Shown here: positions 27,770 to 37,251 of the stretch, piece by piece
Position numbering within the stretch: position 1 is the first letter of the stretch
How the letters are laid out: each line of letters opens with the position of its first letter
NCBI RefSeq assembly: GCF_020991455.1
Contig: NZ_JAJMOX010000001.1
Span: forward strand, 186,001-250,000
Reading direction: 5' to 3'
DNA: 64,000 nucleotides
Origin: Flavobacterium sp. JAS
GTDB taxonomy: Bacteria > Bacteroidota > Bacteroidia > Flavobacteriales > Flavobacteriaceae
Notes under the pieces: generated by a model
What the model was told of the DNA's origin: nothing
Database searches by the model: none
What the model saw: the letters and a program-made list of their open reading frames with translations, nothing else
Made by a program: the position numbers and the translations under genes

Positions 27770-30343
27770 TTAGAAAGGATAATTTATTCCAAAATTTAAA
27801 ACAGAGTGCCCAAAATTGTATTCTTTAAACCAACGATCTCCTTCGTCATGTGCTGGATTATAGGTCTTAAAGCCCAAATCTAAACGAATAACAAAAAAGC
27901 TTAAATCGTAACGTAAACCGAATCCTGTTCCTAAAGCAATTTCAGCTAAATCGTTTACGCTGTCAAATTTTGCCTTCTCATCGATCACATTATCGAGCAC
28001 ATTCCAGATATTTCCGGCATCTGCAAAGATGGCTCCTTTAACATCTCCAAAAATTTTAAATCGAAGTTCGGCACTCATCGCAATCTTCATATTTGCCTCG
28101 TTAAAGTCATTAACCGCATTTGTGCTTCCCGGACCTAATGCATAGGGTTGCCATGCACGATTGTCATTTGAACCTCCAGAATAATAACTTCGTGAAAACG
28201 GAATATAATTTGAATTTCCAAAAGGAATCGCAATTCCGAAAAAGCTTCTCACTGCTAATACTTTTTCTTTTCCAAAATCCCAGTGTTTAATATAGTCAAA
28301 CTCGGTTTTTATATATTCTGAATATGCTAAGTTGAATATTTCGTAGTTGCCATTTGCATTCTTCGGTAAGTTTGCAATATTCGAAATAGCGGTTAATAAA
28401 GTACCGGCAGATTCTATTTTTGTCTTAAATTGATAGAAAGTATTGTCGGCCAGATCTTTTTTAGTGGTTTTGGTAAACGTATAACTTGTAGCCAGAATAA
28501 AGTCATTTTCAGTCAAACGAATTCTTCTTTCTTCAATGCTTTCTACATCCTTATATTGAGGATCTCCAGGTCTCAATACTGTCTGATCGGTTAGTACTTG
28601 TCTAGTGAATGTATTTGTTCCGGTAGGTATAGTTAGGTTTTCTTTAGCTTGTTCCTCTGGGTCTTTTCCCCAGTTGAGAGGATCAAGATTGTAATCTTTA
28701 CCAATATTATTTAACTCATTATAAGAAGAAGTATAAACATTAAAATAATTATCAGGGTTTAGGTTACGAACAAATTGTGCATTAAGTAATTCAAGTTTTG
28801 CAGTATTGTTTCTTTTTGGGGACCAATTATAGGCAATTCCTCCTGTGAAATTTTCTTTATCCAGACCAATGTTTCTTTGCTTCGAAAAACCTGCAGAAAC
28901 ACTTGTAGAGGGAATCATTCTTTTTGGGATAATTTTCTCGGTTCCAAAAGGCATCAGAATTCTTGGGAAATTCAGTTTTAAATCAACACCATATTCAGAT
29001 ACATTGAAGAAGTTATTATTCGGGTTCGCCATATCTTTAGATGAACCTAGATTTAAACGTGTGGAAATTTCCAGCGTTTCGGCTCTGTTAAAAACGTTTC
29101 GAATGGTTTCAGAAATACTCGCTCCAATACCAAAATCCTGAATATTAGAGTGCGTCACGTCAAAAGTGGCACCAAAGCTATATTTTTTTCTAGGTGTCAA
29201 ATAAACATTTGCAATTAAGGATTGTGCTGTCGAGTCGCGTTTATCAACCTCGTATTGAATCGAAGGATAATTAAAGATTTTTAAGTTGTTTAAATATCTT
29301 GACGAAAGAGTAGTTCTTGTGTCAGAGAAAGTACTTCCTTTATTGATAAAAACAGCATCTGTAATAGCGCGTGGTTTATACTTTAGTTTTTTATAACTGT
29401 ATAAATTGAAATTATTATAGGTTGTACTATCAGTAATTTTAGTTTTTGCATTTGCTGCTGAATAATCAGTGTAAATGTTTACATCACTAATTTTATACAA
29501 TTTGAATGGCTCAGTTCTGCTTGAATCTCTTTCCTGAATATTGTTATTGTTAACAATTAAGGTTACATCGGCCTTGTTCTTTTTGCCAATGGTATCAATA
29601 TCAAACGTAACATAAGTGGGCTGGAAGTAATAAGCACCATGATTTCTAAAATAGGTGGTTATACGATTTTTTTCTTCTTCAAAATCAGAAGTTTTGTATT
29701 GATTTCCTGATTTGATAGCTGGTGCTTCCGGATTAGTTCGATATAATGAATCTAATGCCGGAGTCATGATATTAGTTTTAATCGTATCTAGCGTGTAAGC
29801 GGGACCAGTGGTAATATTATAATTTATTTTGGCTTTTTTTCTTGCAATACTATCCATAGTATAATCTGTAGAAACATTAAAATAACCGTTGTTGAAATAG
29901 TAATATTTCAGACGCAATAGTGATTTCTTAGTTTTTGCAGTATCAATAATAACTGGTGGTTCACCAGTACTTTTTAAGAATTCGTGAATACCTTTGTAAA
30001 AGAATGATTGTCCAAGACGATCTACTTGTTTAGCAGATAATAATTTTGACTGACGCTCATATTTTCCCGGATTATTCTTGAATTTTGCCTGGTAAGTAGA
30101 ATCGGGATTTAAATTGGCTAAATTGTATAAATTAAGACGTAATTTAAAACCTAATAAGGTACCGTTAGGTTTTTGATACATTTGGTTAAAGGCAGTTTCA
30201 TCGTTTGTAGCCTTTCCATTTACAAGAATATTATTTTTTACAAGAAGATTTTTTCCATCGGGAACTCTTTTTACGGCATTACAAGCGCAAATAAATATTG
30301 CTATTAGGATAAATGCTATTATTTTTGTGGAATTCTTTTTCAA
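27770..30343 (-). CDS. tamL: TamL: lipid-anchored TamA/BamA-family outer membrane protein
   Basis: 857 aa. It has a lipoprotein signal (FILIAIFICACNAVKRVPDG, Cys about 20-22), POTRA-like repeats in the first half (for example KSLLRLKYYYFNNGYFNVSTDYTMD), and a C-terminal BamA-type barrel with FSRSYYSGGSNDNRAWQPYALGPG and GFGLRYDLSFFVIRLDLGFKTYNP. An N-terminal lipid anchor on a TamA-like barrel is the feature of Bacteroidota TamL, thought to work with TamB in outer-membrane assembly. No tamB is visible here. It is divergent from the rRNA methyltransferase gene. Confidence 0.88.
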   Translation of the reverse strand: MKKNSTKIIAFILIAIFICACNAVKRVPDGKNLLVKNNILVNGKATNDETAFNQMYQKPNGTLLGFKLRLNLYNLANLNPDSTYQAKFKNNPGKYERQSKLLSAKQVDRLGQSFFYKGIHEFLKSTGEPPVIIDTAKTKKSLLRLKYYYFNNGYFNVSTDYTMDSIARKKAKINYNITTGPAYTLDTIKTNIMTPALDSLYRTNPEAPAIKSGNQYKTSDFEEEKNRITTYFRNHGAYYFQPTYVTFDIDTIGKKNKADVTLIVNNNNIQERDSSRTEPFKLYKISDVNIYTDYSAANAKTKITDSTTYNNFNLYSYKKLKYKPRAITDAVFINKGSTFSDTRTTLSSRYLNNLKIFNYPSIQYEVDKRDSTAQSLIANVYLTPRKKYSFGATFDVTHSNIQDFGIGASISETIRNVFNRAETLEISTRLNLGSSKDMANPNNNFFNVSEYGVDLKLNFPRILMPFGTEKIIPKRMIPSTSVSAGFSKQRNIGLDKENFTGGIAYNWSPKRNNTAKLELLNAQFVRNLNPDNYFNVYTSSYNELNNIGKDYNLDPLNWGKDPEEQAKENLTIPTGTNTFTRQVLTDQTVLRPGDPQYKDVESIEERRIRLTENDFILATSYTFTKTTKKDLADNTFYQFKTKIESAGTLLTAISNIANLPKNANGNYEIFNLAYSEYIKTEFDYIKHWDFGKEKVLAVRSFFGIAIPFGNSNYIPFSRSYYSGGSNDNRAWQPYALGPGSTNAVNDFNEANMKIAMSAELRFKIFGDVKGAIFADAGNIWNVLDNVIDEKAKFDSVNDLAEIALGTGFGLRYDLSFFVIRLDLGFKTYNPAHDEGDRWFKEYNFGHSVLNFGINYPF

Positions 30344-30380
30344 GTGTTCTAAAATATTTAATTCAAAAGTACATTATTTT

Positions 30381-31109
30381 ATGGTTAGTAAAAACCAAAT
30401 AAAACTTATCTCAAGTTTACATCAAAAAAAGCAACGTTTTGCAAATCAATTATTTTTTGCCGAAGGAGTAAAAGTAATTCAAGAATTGTTGCAATCCAAT
30501 TTTGAACTAGAGCATTTATACACGACTCAAAATGATTTTGAAGCAGTTCAGTCTTCAAAACGAACACTTGTAAATGAACAGGAACTTAAAAAAATAAGTG
30601 CCTTGTCAACTCCAAATACTTGTTTAGCAGTCTTCAAAATTCCTGCCGAAAATAGCATAATTGATTCAGGTTTGATTATAGCTTTAGACGATATTCGTGA
30701 TCCCGGAAATCTGGGAACTATTTTACGTCTTTGCGATTGGTTTGGGATTAAGCAAATTGTTTGTTCAAAAGAAACAGTCGATATCTACAATCCTAAAGTT
30801 GTGCAAGCTACAATGGGTTCAATTGCCAGAGTAAACGTAAATTATGTTGATCTCAAAGCTTTTATCAATCAGACTAATTTGCCGGTTTTTGGTACGTTTA
30901 TGGACGGAGAAAATATTTATCAATCTAATTTGCCTCAAAACGGGATCATTATTATGGGTAATGAAGCCAATGGTATTTCAGCAGAGATTGAAAATATGGT
31001 TACAAGCCGACTCACAATTCCCAGATTTGGCGAGCTTCAAAAAACTGAAAGTTTAAATGTAGCGACCGCAACGGCAATTATTCTTAGTGAATTTAAACGA
31101 AACAGTTAA
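30381..31109 (+). CDS. TrmH/SpoU family RNA 2'-O-methyltransferase
   Basis: 242 aa from the ATG at 30381; an earlier in-frame ATG would run through the tamL start. The N-terminal substrate-binding domain has KLISSLHQKKQRFANQLFFAEGVKVIQELL. The SPOUT domain carries the three motifs: ALDDIRDPGNLGTILRLCDWFG, GIIIMGNEANGIS, and IPRFGELQKTESLNVATATAIILSEF, which form the knotted SAM site. It methylates ribose in rRNA or tRNA; the exact target is not evident. Confidence 0.93.
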   Translation: MVSKNQIKLISSLHQKKQRFANQLFFAEGVKVIQELLQSNFELEHLYTTQNDFEAVQSSKRTLVNEQELKKISALSTPNTCLAVFKIPAENSIIDSGLIIALDDIRDPGNLGTILRLCDWFGIKQIVCSKETVDIYNPKVVQATMGSIARVNVNYVDLKAFINQTNLPVFGTFMDGENIYQSNLPQNGIIIMGNEANGISAEIENMVTSRLTIPRFGELQKTESLNVATATAIILSEFKRNS

Positions 31110-31118
31110 GTTTTTGTT

Positions 31119-31835
31119 TTAATGGAAAGTGAAATTTATTAAAATTGCTCTCGATTTCATAGAATCAATGTTTCCAGTCCAAGGGCTTGGTCCGTTTGCG
31201 GGATTATCACGAATTAATTCATCAGTAATACCAAACATTCCTCTAATTGAAGGTGAGAAAATGAAATATTCAGAGAAAATATCAATTCCAAAGCCCAATT
31301 CATAAGCAGCGCTCCATTGTTTTGTTCTAAATTTTCCTTCAAAGTTGTCGTCTTTAGATTTTGCGTTGCTCGATAAATTTAGCGTAGTCGACATTCCTCC
31401 AACTAAATAAGGGCGAATGTTTCCGGTTCTTAAAGCAGAGAATTTTAATAATAAAGGAAAATGTATATAGGTACTGTTTACTTCTCTTAAAAAATCTTTT
31501 TCTGAAGCGAAATTTGGATAGTACAAATCACGTTTTGTATAATACAAACCTGGTTCAAAACGTAAATTAATATATTCCTGTAATCTTAAGTCAGCAACAA
31601 CACCAACATTGAAACCAGTTGTTTTTTTTACTTGAATATCTTGTTCTGGAGGAGTTTTGTAATCAAATTTAAAGTCAAAGCTGTTGAATCCTAGGTAATA
31701 TCCAAAATATAGGCGTTGTTTTTGCCAGTTTTCAAGATTGATAATAGGGTCTTTACTAAACATACTTTTAGCAAATTGCGAATATCCTTTTGTGGATAAT
31801 AAGACCAGTAAAATTAAGATTACAATTTTTTTCAT
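31119..31835 (-). CDS. porT: PorT, type IX secretion system outer-membrane protein
   Basis: 238 aa from the ATG at 31835, one base after the ubiE stop. It has a signal peptide (VILILLVLLSTKGYSQFAKS) and an eight-strand-type barrel (LYFGYYLGFNSFDFKFDYK, FNVGVVADLRLQEYINLRFEPGLYYTKRDL, HFPLLLKFSALRTGNIRPYLVGG, FSPSIRGMFGITDELI). PorT/SprT is a T9SS component in Bacteroidota, and its place behind ubiE is the arrangement I know from flavobacteria. Only this T9SS gene is in the window. Confidence 0.85.
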   Translation of the reverse strand: MKKIVILILLVLLSTKGYSQFAKSMFSKDPIINLENWQKQRLYFGYYLGFNSFDFKFDYKTPPEQDIQVKKTTGFNVGVVADLRLQEYINLRFEPGLYYTKRDLYYPNFASEKDFLREVNSTYIHFPLLLKFSALRTGNIRPYLVGGMSTTLNLSSNAKSKDDNFEGKFRTKQWSAAYELGFGIDIFSEYFIFSPSIRGMFGITDELIRDNPANGPSPWTGNIDSMKSRAILINFTFH

Positions 31836-31836
31836 A

Positions 31837-32568
31837 CTATTTTTTAGATGCAGAATAAATGGTTGCAACACCAAAAGTTTGAGGTAAAGCTACAACATCT
31901 ATAAACCCAATTTTTCTCAAAATATTGTTCAAGGCTTCTCCATAAGGAAAAGCAGCGGCAGATTCAGACAAATAACCGTATGCAGAATTATCTTTAGAGA
32001 ATAATTTTCCTATAAGTGGAAGTATGTTTTTGCTGTAAAACTTATAGCCTTGTTTGTATGGTGTTTTATCTGGTACTGATGTTTCTAAAATTACGAAAAC
32101 ACCATTTGGTTTTAAAACTCTTAAAATTTCAGAAAAACCTTTTTCCAGATTTTCAAAATTACGTACTCCAAAGCCTACAGTAATAGCGTCAAAGTAATTA
32201 TCTTCAAAAGGAATGCTTTCAGAATCACCTAAAACTAAATCAATAACATTAGATAGTTTTTTTTCTTCGACTTTCTTTTTTCCAACTTCAAGCATTCCGG
32301 CAGAAATATCAAGGCCTATTATTTTTTCGGCCTTAGTTTGAGCCATTAAAATTGCAAGATCACCGGTTCCGGTAGCGATGTCAAGGATGACTTTAGGTTT
32401 AGAATCAGAAACTATTTTCAATACTTTTTTTCTCCATTTAGTGTCAATACCAAATGAAATTACGCGATTCAAATTATCGTAGTTCCCAGAGATGTTGTCA
32501 AACATTTGGGCAACCTGCTCTTTTTTGCCTAAAGAAGAGTCTTTATATGGAGTTATTTTTTCAGACAT
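31837..32568 (-). CDS. ubiE: demethylmenaquinone methyltransferase
   Basis: A 243-aa class I SAM methyltransferase with motif [61 protein letters not shown] and ETSVP. It performs the last C-methylation in menaquinone synthesis (MenG activity); flavobacteria use menaquinone, so the ubiquinone role does not apply. It is first of the ubiE-porT pair. Confidence 0.95.
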   Translation of the reverse strand: MSEKITPYKDSSLGKKEQVAQMFDNISGNYDNLNRVISFGIDTKWRKKVLKIVSDSKPKVILDIATGTGDLAILMAQTKAEKIIGLDISAGMLEVGKKKVEEKKLSNVIDLVLGDSESIPFEDNYFDAITVGFGVRNFENLEKGFSEILRVLKPNGVFVILETSVPDKTPYKQGYKFYSKNILPLIGKLFSKDNSAYGYLSESAAAFPYGEALNNILRKIGFIDVVALPQTFGVATIYSASKK

Positions 32569-33117
32569 TTTTTTTATTTAGGCAAATATAAACAATCTAG
32601 GTTAACTGTAATTGAGTTTTTTTATTTGTAAATCAAATGTTTTCAAGAATGATTTTTTACTCTTATTGAAGGCCTTATTTGGCATCACCAAAAGTGGGTA
32701 TTTTGAAAAAATCACCAAAAGTGGGTATTGTAGGATGTGTATTTAATGGCCAACTTTGCTGAAGTAAAAATGATAAAAATTTAATGATTGGTAGTTATTA
32801 AATGACTCAAATCAAATGAATACTTTTTTGCACTGGTAGTTCATTTGTTCTTGAAAGTAGTTTTGAAAGTATTGTTCTTGGGGTCAATACTATTTTGAAA
32901 GTGCGAAATACGTTCTTAGGATTAAATTTGTTTTTGGAAATTTTAATTTTCTTGCCTTTAATATCTTAGTGGTATTTGTTATTATAGGCTCTTTTGAGAT
33001 TCGTTCTCAATTTAACAGTAAATGTTATTCAGTTATTCAAGTATTTTTTTAAAACATTTGTGATTTTTTTCCAAAACTATTTCTTGAGCGAGTCTAATCT
33101 AGAAATCAATCGTTTTA
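32569..33117. other. 549-bp gene-free region
   Basis: AT-rich with stop codons in all frames and no recognisable remnant of a gene. The only structured item is the 19-bp direct repeat at 32684-32729. Further right there are loose repeats of TTTGAAAGT (near 32860-32900), which I cannot interpret. Confidence 0.5.
32684..32729. promoter_or_regulatory. two 19-bp direct repeats, candidate regulator sites
   Basis: ATCACCAAAAGTGGGTATT occurs at 32684-32702 and again, identical, at 32711-32729, a period of 27 bp. They lie 116 bp upstream of the ubiE start and do not belong to any ORF. Direct repeats of this spacing are typical of paired binding sites for a dimeric regulator. The target promoter is uncertain. 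Confidence 0.5.
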
Positions 33118-33118
33118 A

Positions 33119-33148
33119 AAAAACATCCTCCAAAAGAGGGTGTTTTTT
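33119..33148 (-). terminator. terminator after folA
   Basis: ACATCCTC / GAGGGTGT stem with a 5-nt loop, A-tract before and T-tract after. It serves folA on the minus strand. Confidence 0.75.
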
Positions 33149-33630
33149 TATTTTCGGATGTAAGTCTCGTACGTGTAATCATAAAGATGTTTCTCATCTT
33201 TAAAGTTTTCTTCGGTTTCTACAAGTTGCCATTCGCTTTCTCTAATTTTTGGAAAAAAAGTATCTGCCTCAAAAGTATGATGCACTTTTGTTATTTCTAT
33301 AATATCTGTATAAGGTAATCCCAGATTATATATTTCACCTCCGCCAATAATGTATGAATCTTCATTTTCAGGACATGCAGCAATTGCTTTTTCAATACTA
33401 TCTACAACAATGCAACCTTCAGGATTGTAATCTGTTTGACGTGTAATTATTACATGAACTCTATTTGGTAATAGTTTAGGAAAGCTCTCAAAAGTTTTTC
33501 TTCCCATAATGATGTGGTGATTGGTCGTAAGCGATTTGAACCTTTTAAAATCATTTGGCAAGTGCCAAACCAAGTCATTGTTTTTTCCAAGGGCATTATT
33601 TTCGGCAACAGCCGCTATCATTATAATCAT
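33148..33630 (-). CDS. folA: dihydrofolate reductase
   Basis: 160 aa, the usual size. Motifs: AAVAENNALGKNNDLVWHLPNDFKRFKSLT (substrate region with the acidic residue), IIMGRKTFESFPKLLPNRVHVIITR and YIIGGGEIYNLGLPYTDIIEITKVHHTFEADTFFP. It reduces dihydrofolate produced by ThyA, whose gene lies 2 kb away on the same strand. Confidence 0.96.
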   Translation of the reverse strand: MIIMIAAVAENNALGKNNDLVWHLPNDFKRFKSLTTNHHIIMGRKTFESFPKLLPNRVHVIITRQTDYNPEGCIVVDSIEKAIAACPENEDSYIIGGGEIYNLGLPYTDIIEITKVHHTFEADTFFPKIRESEWQLVETEENFKDEKHLYDYTYETYIRK

Positions 33631-33642
33631 GGTATGCTAAAA

Positions 33643-33990
33643 CTAAATTTTACTATCGGTATCCTCGTTTATTCTGGATTCTAATTGACTGATTCTTTTT
33701 TGCTGTAAAGCAACAAGTCTGTCAATTTGTTCCCTTTCCCATTTTTTATTCATGAATCTGTCTGTAATATAAACTTTTATAAAGTGTAGAATAAAGACAA
33801 ATAACCATATTGTTACGGCCCAAATGCACCAATTTTGGTTCGTGGTTGTATCTCCAAAACCAAAAAATCTGTTTGCGATAAATAAAAATAAACTTCCTAT
33901 TAGAAAAAGCACAAAATGAAAATAAAGCACTTTCTTCTGCCTAAGTCTTCTTCTGGCATATTCGTATTGTTCGTGTACTTCTTTTTCCAT
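33643..33990 (-). CDS. 2TM domain-containing membrane protein
   Basis: 115 aa: a basic N-terminal amphipathic stretch (YEYARRRLRQKK), two hydrophobic segments (YFHFVLFLIGSLFLFIANRFFG; WAVTIWLFVFILHFIKVY) and a charged coiled-coil-like tail (REQIDRLVALQQKRISQLESRI). This is the 2TM domain layout, sometimes found fused to LytTR or kinase proteins. Function unknown. It lies 12 bp upstream of folA. Confidence 0.82.
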   Translation of the reverse strand: MEKEVHEQYEYARRRLRQKKVLYFHFVLFLIGSLFLFIANRFFGFGDTTTNQNWCIWAVTIWLFVFILHFIKVYITDRFMNKKWEREQIDRLVALQQKRISQLESRINEDTDSKI

Positions 33991-34228
33991 GTGATGTAAA
34001 TGAGATTATAAAGTTAAAATTTATTTTGAAAACACAATATTTTGAGCGCAGATTATTTGTTTTAAAATGAGTTACGAATTGGGAATGCAAAAAAATAGGA
34101 GCTTATAAATTATTAATATGATTTAAAAAACAGTGTGTTTTTGATATTATCGCAAATCGTTTGTGTGGGTATTGAAAGTTCGTTTGAATTTGTGTAATTT
34201 AGTGTATGAATCTAAAAACTAAATAGTT

Positions 34229-34525
34229 ATGTCTTTAAAGAAACAATTTATTAAAACGAAACCAGTTTGCAAAGTTACATTTTCTATAGATGCTAAAGAT
34301 GCAAATTCGGCTGCAGTTGTTGGGGATTTTAACAACTGGAATGTTGAAGAAGGAACTTTGAGTAAGTTAAAAAACGGAACTTTTAAAGCTACTTATGACT
34401 TGGTTAAAGATGCGATTTACGAGTTTAAGTATGTGATTGATGGAAGTTATGTTAACGATCCTGAAGCTGATTCTTATAAATGGAATGATTTTGCAGGAAG
34501 TGAAAATAGTGTTTTAGTTGTATAA
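34229..34525 (+). CDS. glycogen-binding (CBM48/early-set) domain protein
   Basis: A 98-aa protein consisting of one carbohydrate-binding early-set domain: VTFSIDAKDANSAAVVGDFNNWN, then TYDLVKDAIYEFKYVIDGSYVNDPEAD. These are hallmarks of AMPK-beta/isoamylase N-terminal domains, which bind alpha-glucans. There is no catalytic domain and no signal peptide. It may be a stand-alone binding or regulatory module. The 238 bp upstream are AT-rich with nothing else found. Confidence 0.85.
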   Translation: MSLKKQFIKTKPVCKVTFSIDAKDANSAAVVGDFNNWNVEEGTLSKLKNGTFKATYDLVKDAIYEFKYVIDGSYVNDPEADSYKWNDFAGSENSVLVV

Positions 34526-34557
34526 AAAATCCGCTTAAATTTTAAGCGGATTTTTTT
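34524..34557. terminator. bidirectional terminator
   Basis: AAATCCGCTTAAA / TTTAAGCGGATTT stem with A- and T-tracts, between the convergent CBM48 gene and thyA. Confidence 0.8.
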
Positions 34558-34562
34558 ATAAT

Positions 34563-35414
34563 TTATACAGCAACACTTCCTTTTATTCCGGCATGCGGCT
34601 CGTAATCTACAAGTGTAAAGTCATTATAATCAAAATCAAAAATGTTTTTGATCTCAGGATTCAAAATCATTTTTGGTAATGGTTTTGGCTCACGGGTTAA
34701 CTGCAATTCTAATTGTTCAAAATGATTGTTGTAAATGTGTGCGTCTCCAAAGGTGTGAATAAATTCTCCCGGTTCAAGATCACAAACCTGAGCAATCATC
34801 ATAGTTAATAATGCATACGAAGCAATATTAAAAGGAACTCCTAAAAATATATCAGCACTTCGTTGGTATAATTGACAAGATAGCTTTCCTTTTGTTTCGC
34901 CTTTTTCACTGTCGGAACTCGTAACATAAAACTGAAAAAAAGCGTGGCAAGGAGGTAAAGCAGCCTTGTTGTTTGCAACGTTTTCTTCAAATGATTTAGT
35001 AGTGTCCGGTAAAACAGAAGGATTCCAGGCTGAAACCAGCATTCGGCGGCTGTTTGGATTTGTTTTTAGTTCTGTGATTAATTCAGATATCTGATCAATT
35101 TCTTCACTATTCCAATTTCTCCATTGATGTCCATAGACTGGTCCTAAATTTCCATTAGAATCTGCCCAGGCATCCCAGATTTTTACTCCGTTTTCCTGAA
35201 GGTATTTAATATTTGTATCGCCTTTTAAGAACCAAAGCAGTTCGTAAATGATTGATTTTAAGTGTAATTTTTTGGTTGTAACCATTGGGAAACCTTCACT
35301 TAAATCAAAACGCATCTGATAGCCAAAAACACTTTTTGTTCCTGTTCCTGTTCGGTCACCTTTTTGGTTGCCGTTTTCTAAAACGTGTTTTACTAAATCT
35401 AAGTATTGTTTCAT
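34563..35414 (-). CDS. thyA: thymidylate synthase
   Basis: 283 aa from the ATG at 35414 ([10 protein letters not shown]). Catalytic Cys156 lies in [13 protein letters not shown]. Other motifs: [27 protein letters not shown] and [22 protein letters not shown]. The protein is about 20 residues longer than the 264-aa E. coli enzyme because of two loop insertions, one just before the active-site Cys (SFEENVANN) and one just after it ([11 protein letters not shown]). It makes dTMP and dihydrofolate, the latter used by FolA. Confidence 0.95.
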   Translation of the reverse strand: MKQYLDLVKHVLENGNQKGDRTGTGTKSVFGYQMRFDLSEGFPMVTTKKLHLKSIIYELLWFLKGDTNIKYLQENGVKIWDAWADSNGNLGPVYGHQWRNWNSEEIDQISELITELKTNPNSRRMLVSAWNPSVLPDTTKSFEENVANNKAALPPCHAFFQFYVTSSDSEKGETKGKLSCQLYQRSADIFLGVPFNIASYALLTMMIAQVCDLEPGEFIHTFGDAHIYNNHFEQLELQLTREPKPLPKMILNPEIKNIFDFDYNDFTLVDYEPHAGIKGSVAV

Positions 35415-35421
35415 AATTTGG

Positions 35422-35467
35422 TTTATTCGGTTATTCGTTGAACTGTTTAATCGATTAAACGAATAAA
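35422..35467. repeat. inverted repeat upstream of thyA
   Basis: TTATTCGTT (35431-35439) pairs with AACGAATAA (35458-35466), and TTTAATCGATTAAA sits in the loop as a second palindrome. The outer TTTATTCG / CGAATAAA copies repeat the motif. It looks like a short interspersed palindromic element in the thyA 5' region. Confidence 0.5.
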
Positions 35468-35492
35468 GAAATTCACGATTAAACAATAAGAA

Positions 35493-36116
35493 TTAACGTT
35501 TTGAGATTTCGTCTCTAATTTTTGCTGCTTTTTCATAATCTTCCTGAGAAACTGCCTGATCTAATAGTTCGTTTAGTTCTTGTAAAGTATGTTTTGCATA
35601 AACATCTCCTGATTGATTGGTTTCTTCTTCGTGACCAAAAGTTTCTGGATTCGAAAGAACATCATCAATTTCCTGAGAACCCTGATCAGTTTCTGCAGTA
35701 TTTGATTTTAAATAAATTCCGGCTTTGTCAAGAATGTTTTTATAAGTAAAAATCGGTGCATTAAAACGTAATGCTAAAGCAATTGCATCAGACGTTCGTG
35801 CGTCGATAATTTCTTCAATTTTATCTCTTTCGCAGATTAAACTGGAGTAAAAAACGCCGTCAACAAGTTTGTGAATAATAACTTGTTTTACTACAATATC
35901 AAACCTTTCAGCGAAGTTTTTGAACAAATCGTGCGTTAACGGGCGAGGAGGTTTTATTTCTTTTTCTAAGGCAATAGCAATTGACTGTGCTTCAAAAGCA
36001 CCAATAACTATAGGTAATTTTCTTTCGCCATCAACTTCATTCAAAATTAAGGCATAAGCGCCATTTTGAGTTTGACTGTATGAAATTCCTTTTATGGATA
36101 ATTTTACTAGACTCAT
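35493..36116 (-). CDS. bifunctional nuclease family protein with UVR motif
   Basis: 207 aa: DUF151 domain (about 1-135; GAYALILNEVDGERKLPIVIGAFEAQSIAIALE, then IDARTSDAIALALRFNAPIFT), an acidic linker, and a C-terminal UvrB/UvrC-type helical hairpin (LQELNELLDQAVSQEDYEKAAKIRDEISKR). This two-domain form is standard in Bacteroidota. DUF151 proteins have been reported to have nuclease activity; the cellular role is unclear. Confidence 0.88.
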   Translation of the reverse strand: MSLVKLSIKGISYSQTQNGAYALILNEVDGERKLPIVIGAFEAQSIAIALEKEIKPPRPLTHDLFKNFAERFDIVVKQVIIHKLVDGVFYSSLICERDKIEEIIDARTSDAIALALRFNAPIFTYKNILDKAGIYLKSNTAETDQGSQEIDDVLSNPETFGHEEETNQSGDVYAKHTLQELNELLDQAVSQEDYEKAAKIRDEISKR

Positions 36117-36213
36117 ATATGTGGGTAAAAAAGGGCAATTAATGCCGCATTTTAGTACTTTTTTTGATTGAAAAATAAAGGTGCAATTTTAATCAAAAAA
36201 TATGGAACAAAAA

Positions 36214-36257
36214 AGCCACCTAAAACAAAGATACGATTATCTTGTTTTTAGGCAGCT
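36214..36257 (-). terminator. terminator after etfA
   Basis: GCCACCTAAAACAA and TTGTTTTTAGGCAGC arms bracket an inner ATC/GAT pair. On the minus strand the hairpin ends in six T. Confidence 0.6.
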
Positions 36258-36280
36258 ATATTTTTATAGAGATTTTTAAA

Positions 36281-37249
36281 TTAAGAATGTTGAGCTTTGA
36301 AAGCTTTTAATTTCTCAATTAATTGAGGTACAATTTCGAATGCATCTCCAACAACTCCATAATCAGCCACTTTAAAGAAAGGAGCTTCAGGATCGTTATT
36401 GATAACTACTTTTACTTTTGATGAGTTGATTCCGGCAATGTGCTGAATAGCTCCAGAAATTCCTATTGCAATATATAGGTTTGTTGCAACTGGTTTTCCT
36501 GTTTGTCCAACGTGCTCACTGTGAGGTCTCCATCCTAAATCAGAAACTGGTTTAGAACATGCTGTTGCAGCGCCTAATACAGAAGCTAATTCTTCGATCA
36601 TTCCCCAGTTTTCAGGACCTTTAAGTCCACGTCCGCCAGAAACTACGATATCAGCATCAGCGATAGATACTTTTCCGGTTACTTTTTCTACAGATTCTAC
36701 TTTTACTCCAAAGTCATTGTCTCCAATTGTTGGGTTGAAGTCTTCTTCAGTTGCAGATCCTGCACTTTCGAAGATTCCGTAAGAGTTTTTAGCTAAGCCA
36801 AGAACTTTTACATCAGTGTTGATTTCAGTAATGTTGAAAGCTTTGTTTGAGAAAGCATTTCTTTTTACCTGAAAAGGTGAAGTGCTAACCGGTAATCCAA
36901 CAACGTTTGAAGCAAAACCAGCATTTAAAGCCACTGCTACTAATGATGAAAGATAAATACTGTCTGTTGTAGAAGAAAGTAAAACTAGTTTTGTTCCTTC
37001 TTTTTCAGCAGCTTGTTTGATAACATCGGCGTAAGCCTTAGCTGTAAAACCTGCTAATTTATCGTTGTTTACTTTTAATACTTTATCAACTCCGTATTTA
37101 GACAACTCGCTTACATCACTGATGTTTACAGTTAAAGCTGTAACGGTAGTTCCTAAAGTTTCTGCTACTTTTTTAGCGTAAGAAGCTAATTCAAAAGCAA
37201 CTTTTTTAAATTTTCCTTCTGCAGATTCTGCATATATTAATATTGACAT
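36281..37249 (-). CDS. etfA: electron transfer flavoprotein subunit alpha
   Basis: 322 aa. The C-terminal FAD-binding domain is distinctive: VSGGRGLKGPENWGMIEELASVLGAATACSKPVSDLGWRPHSEHVGQTGKPVATNLYIAIGISGAIQHIAGI and NNDPEAPFFKVADYGVVGD. It carries electrons from acyl-CoA dehydrogenases and similar enzymes to the quinone pool. It follows etfB after a 145-bp repeat-rich gap. Confidence 0.96.
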   Translation of the reverse strand: MSILIYAESAEGKFKKVAFELASYAKKVAETLGTTVTALTVNISDVSELSKYGVDKVLKVNNDKLAGFTAKAYADVIKQAAEKEGTKLVLLSSTTDSIYLSSLVAVALNAGFASNVVGLPVSTSPFQVKRNAFSNKAFNITEINTDVKVLGLAKNSYGIFESAGSATEEDFNPTIGDNDFGVKVESVEKVTGKVSIADADIVVSGGRGLKGPENWGMIEELASVLGAATACSKPVSDLGWRPHSEHVGQTGKPVATNLYIAIGISGAIQHIAGINSSKVKVVINNDPEAPFFKVADYGVVGDAFEIVPQLIEKLKAFKAQHS

Positions 37250-37251
37250 AA

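Noticed and set aside
28845..29141. 98-codon plus-strand ORF inside tamL
   Set aside because: Antisense to the TamL barrel, with no independent start signal or homology.
32994..33203. 69-codon plus-strand ORF in the 549-bp gap
   Set aside because: It runs through the folA terminator into the end of folA, and its Phe-rich composition reflects AT-rich non-coding DNA.
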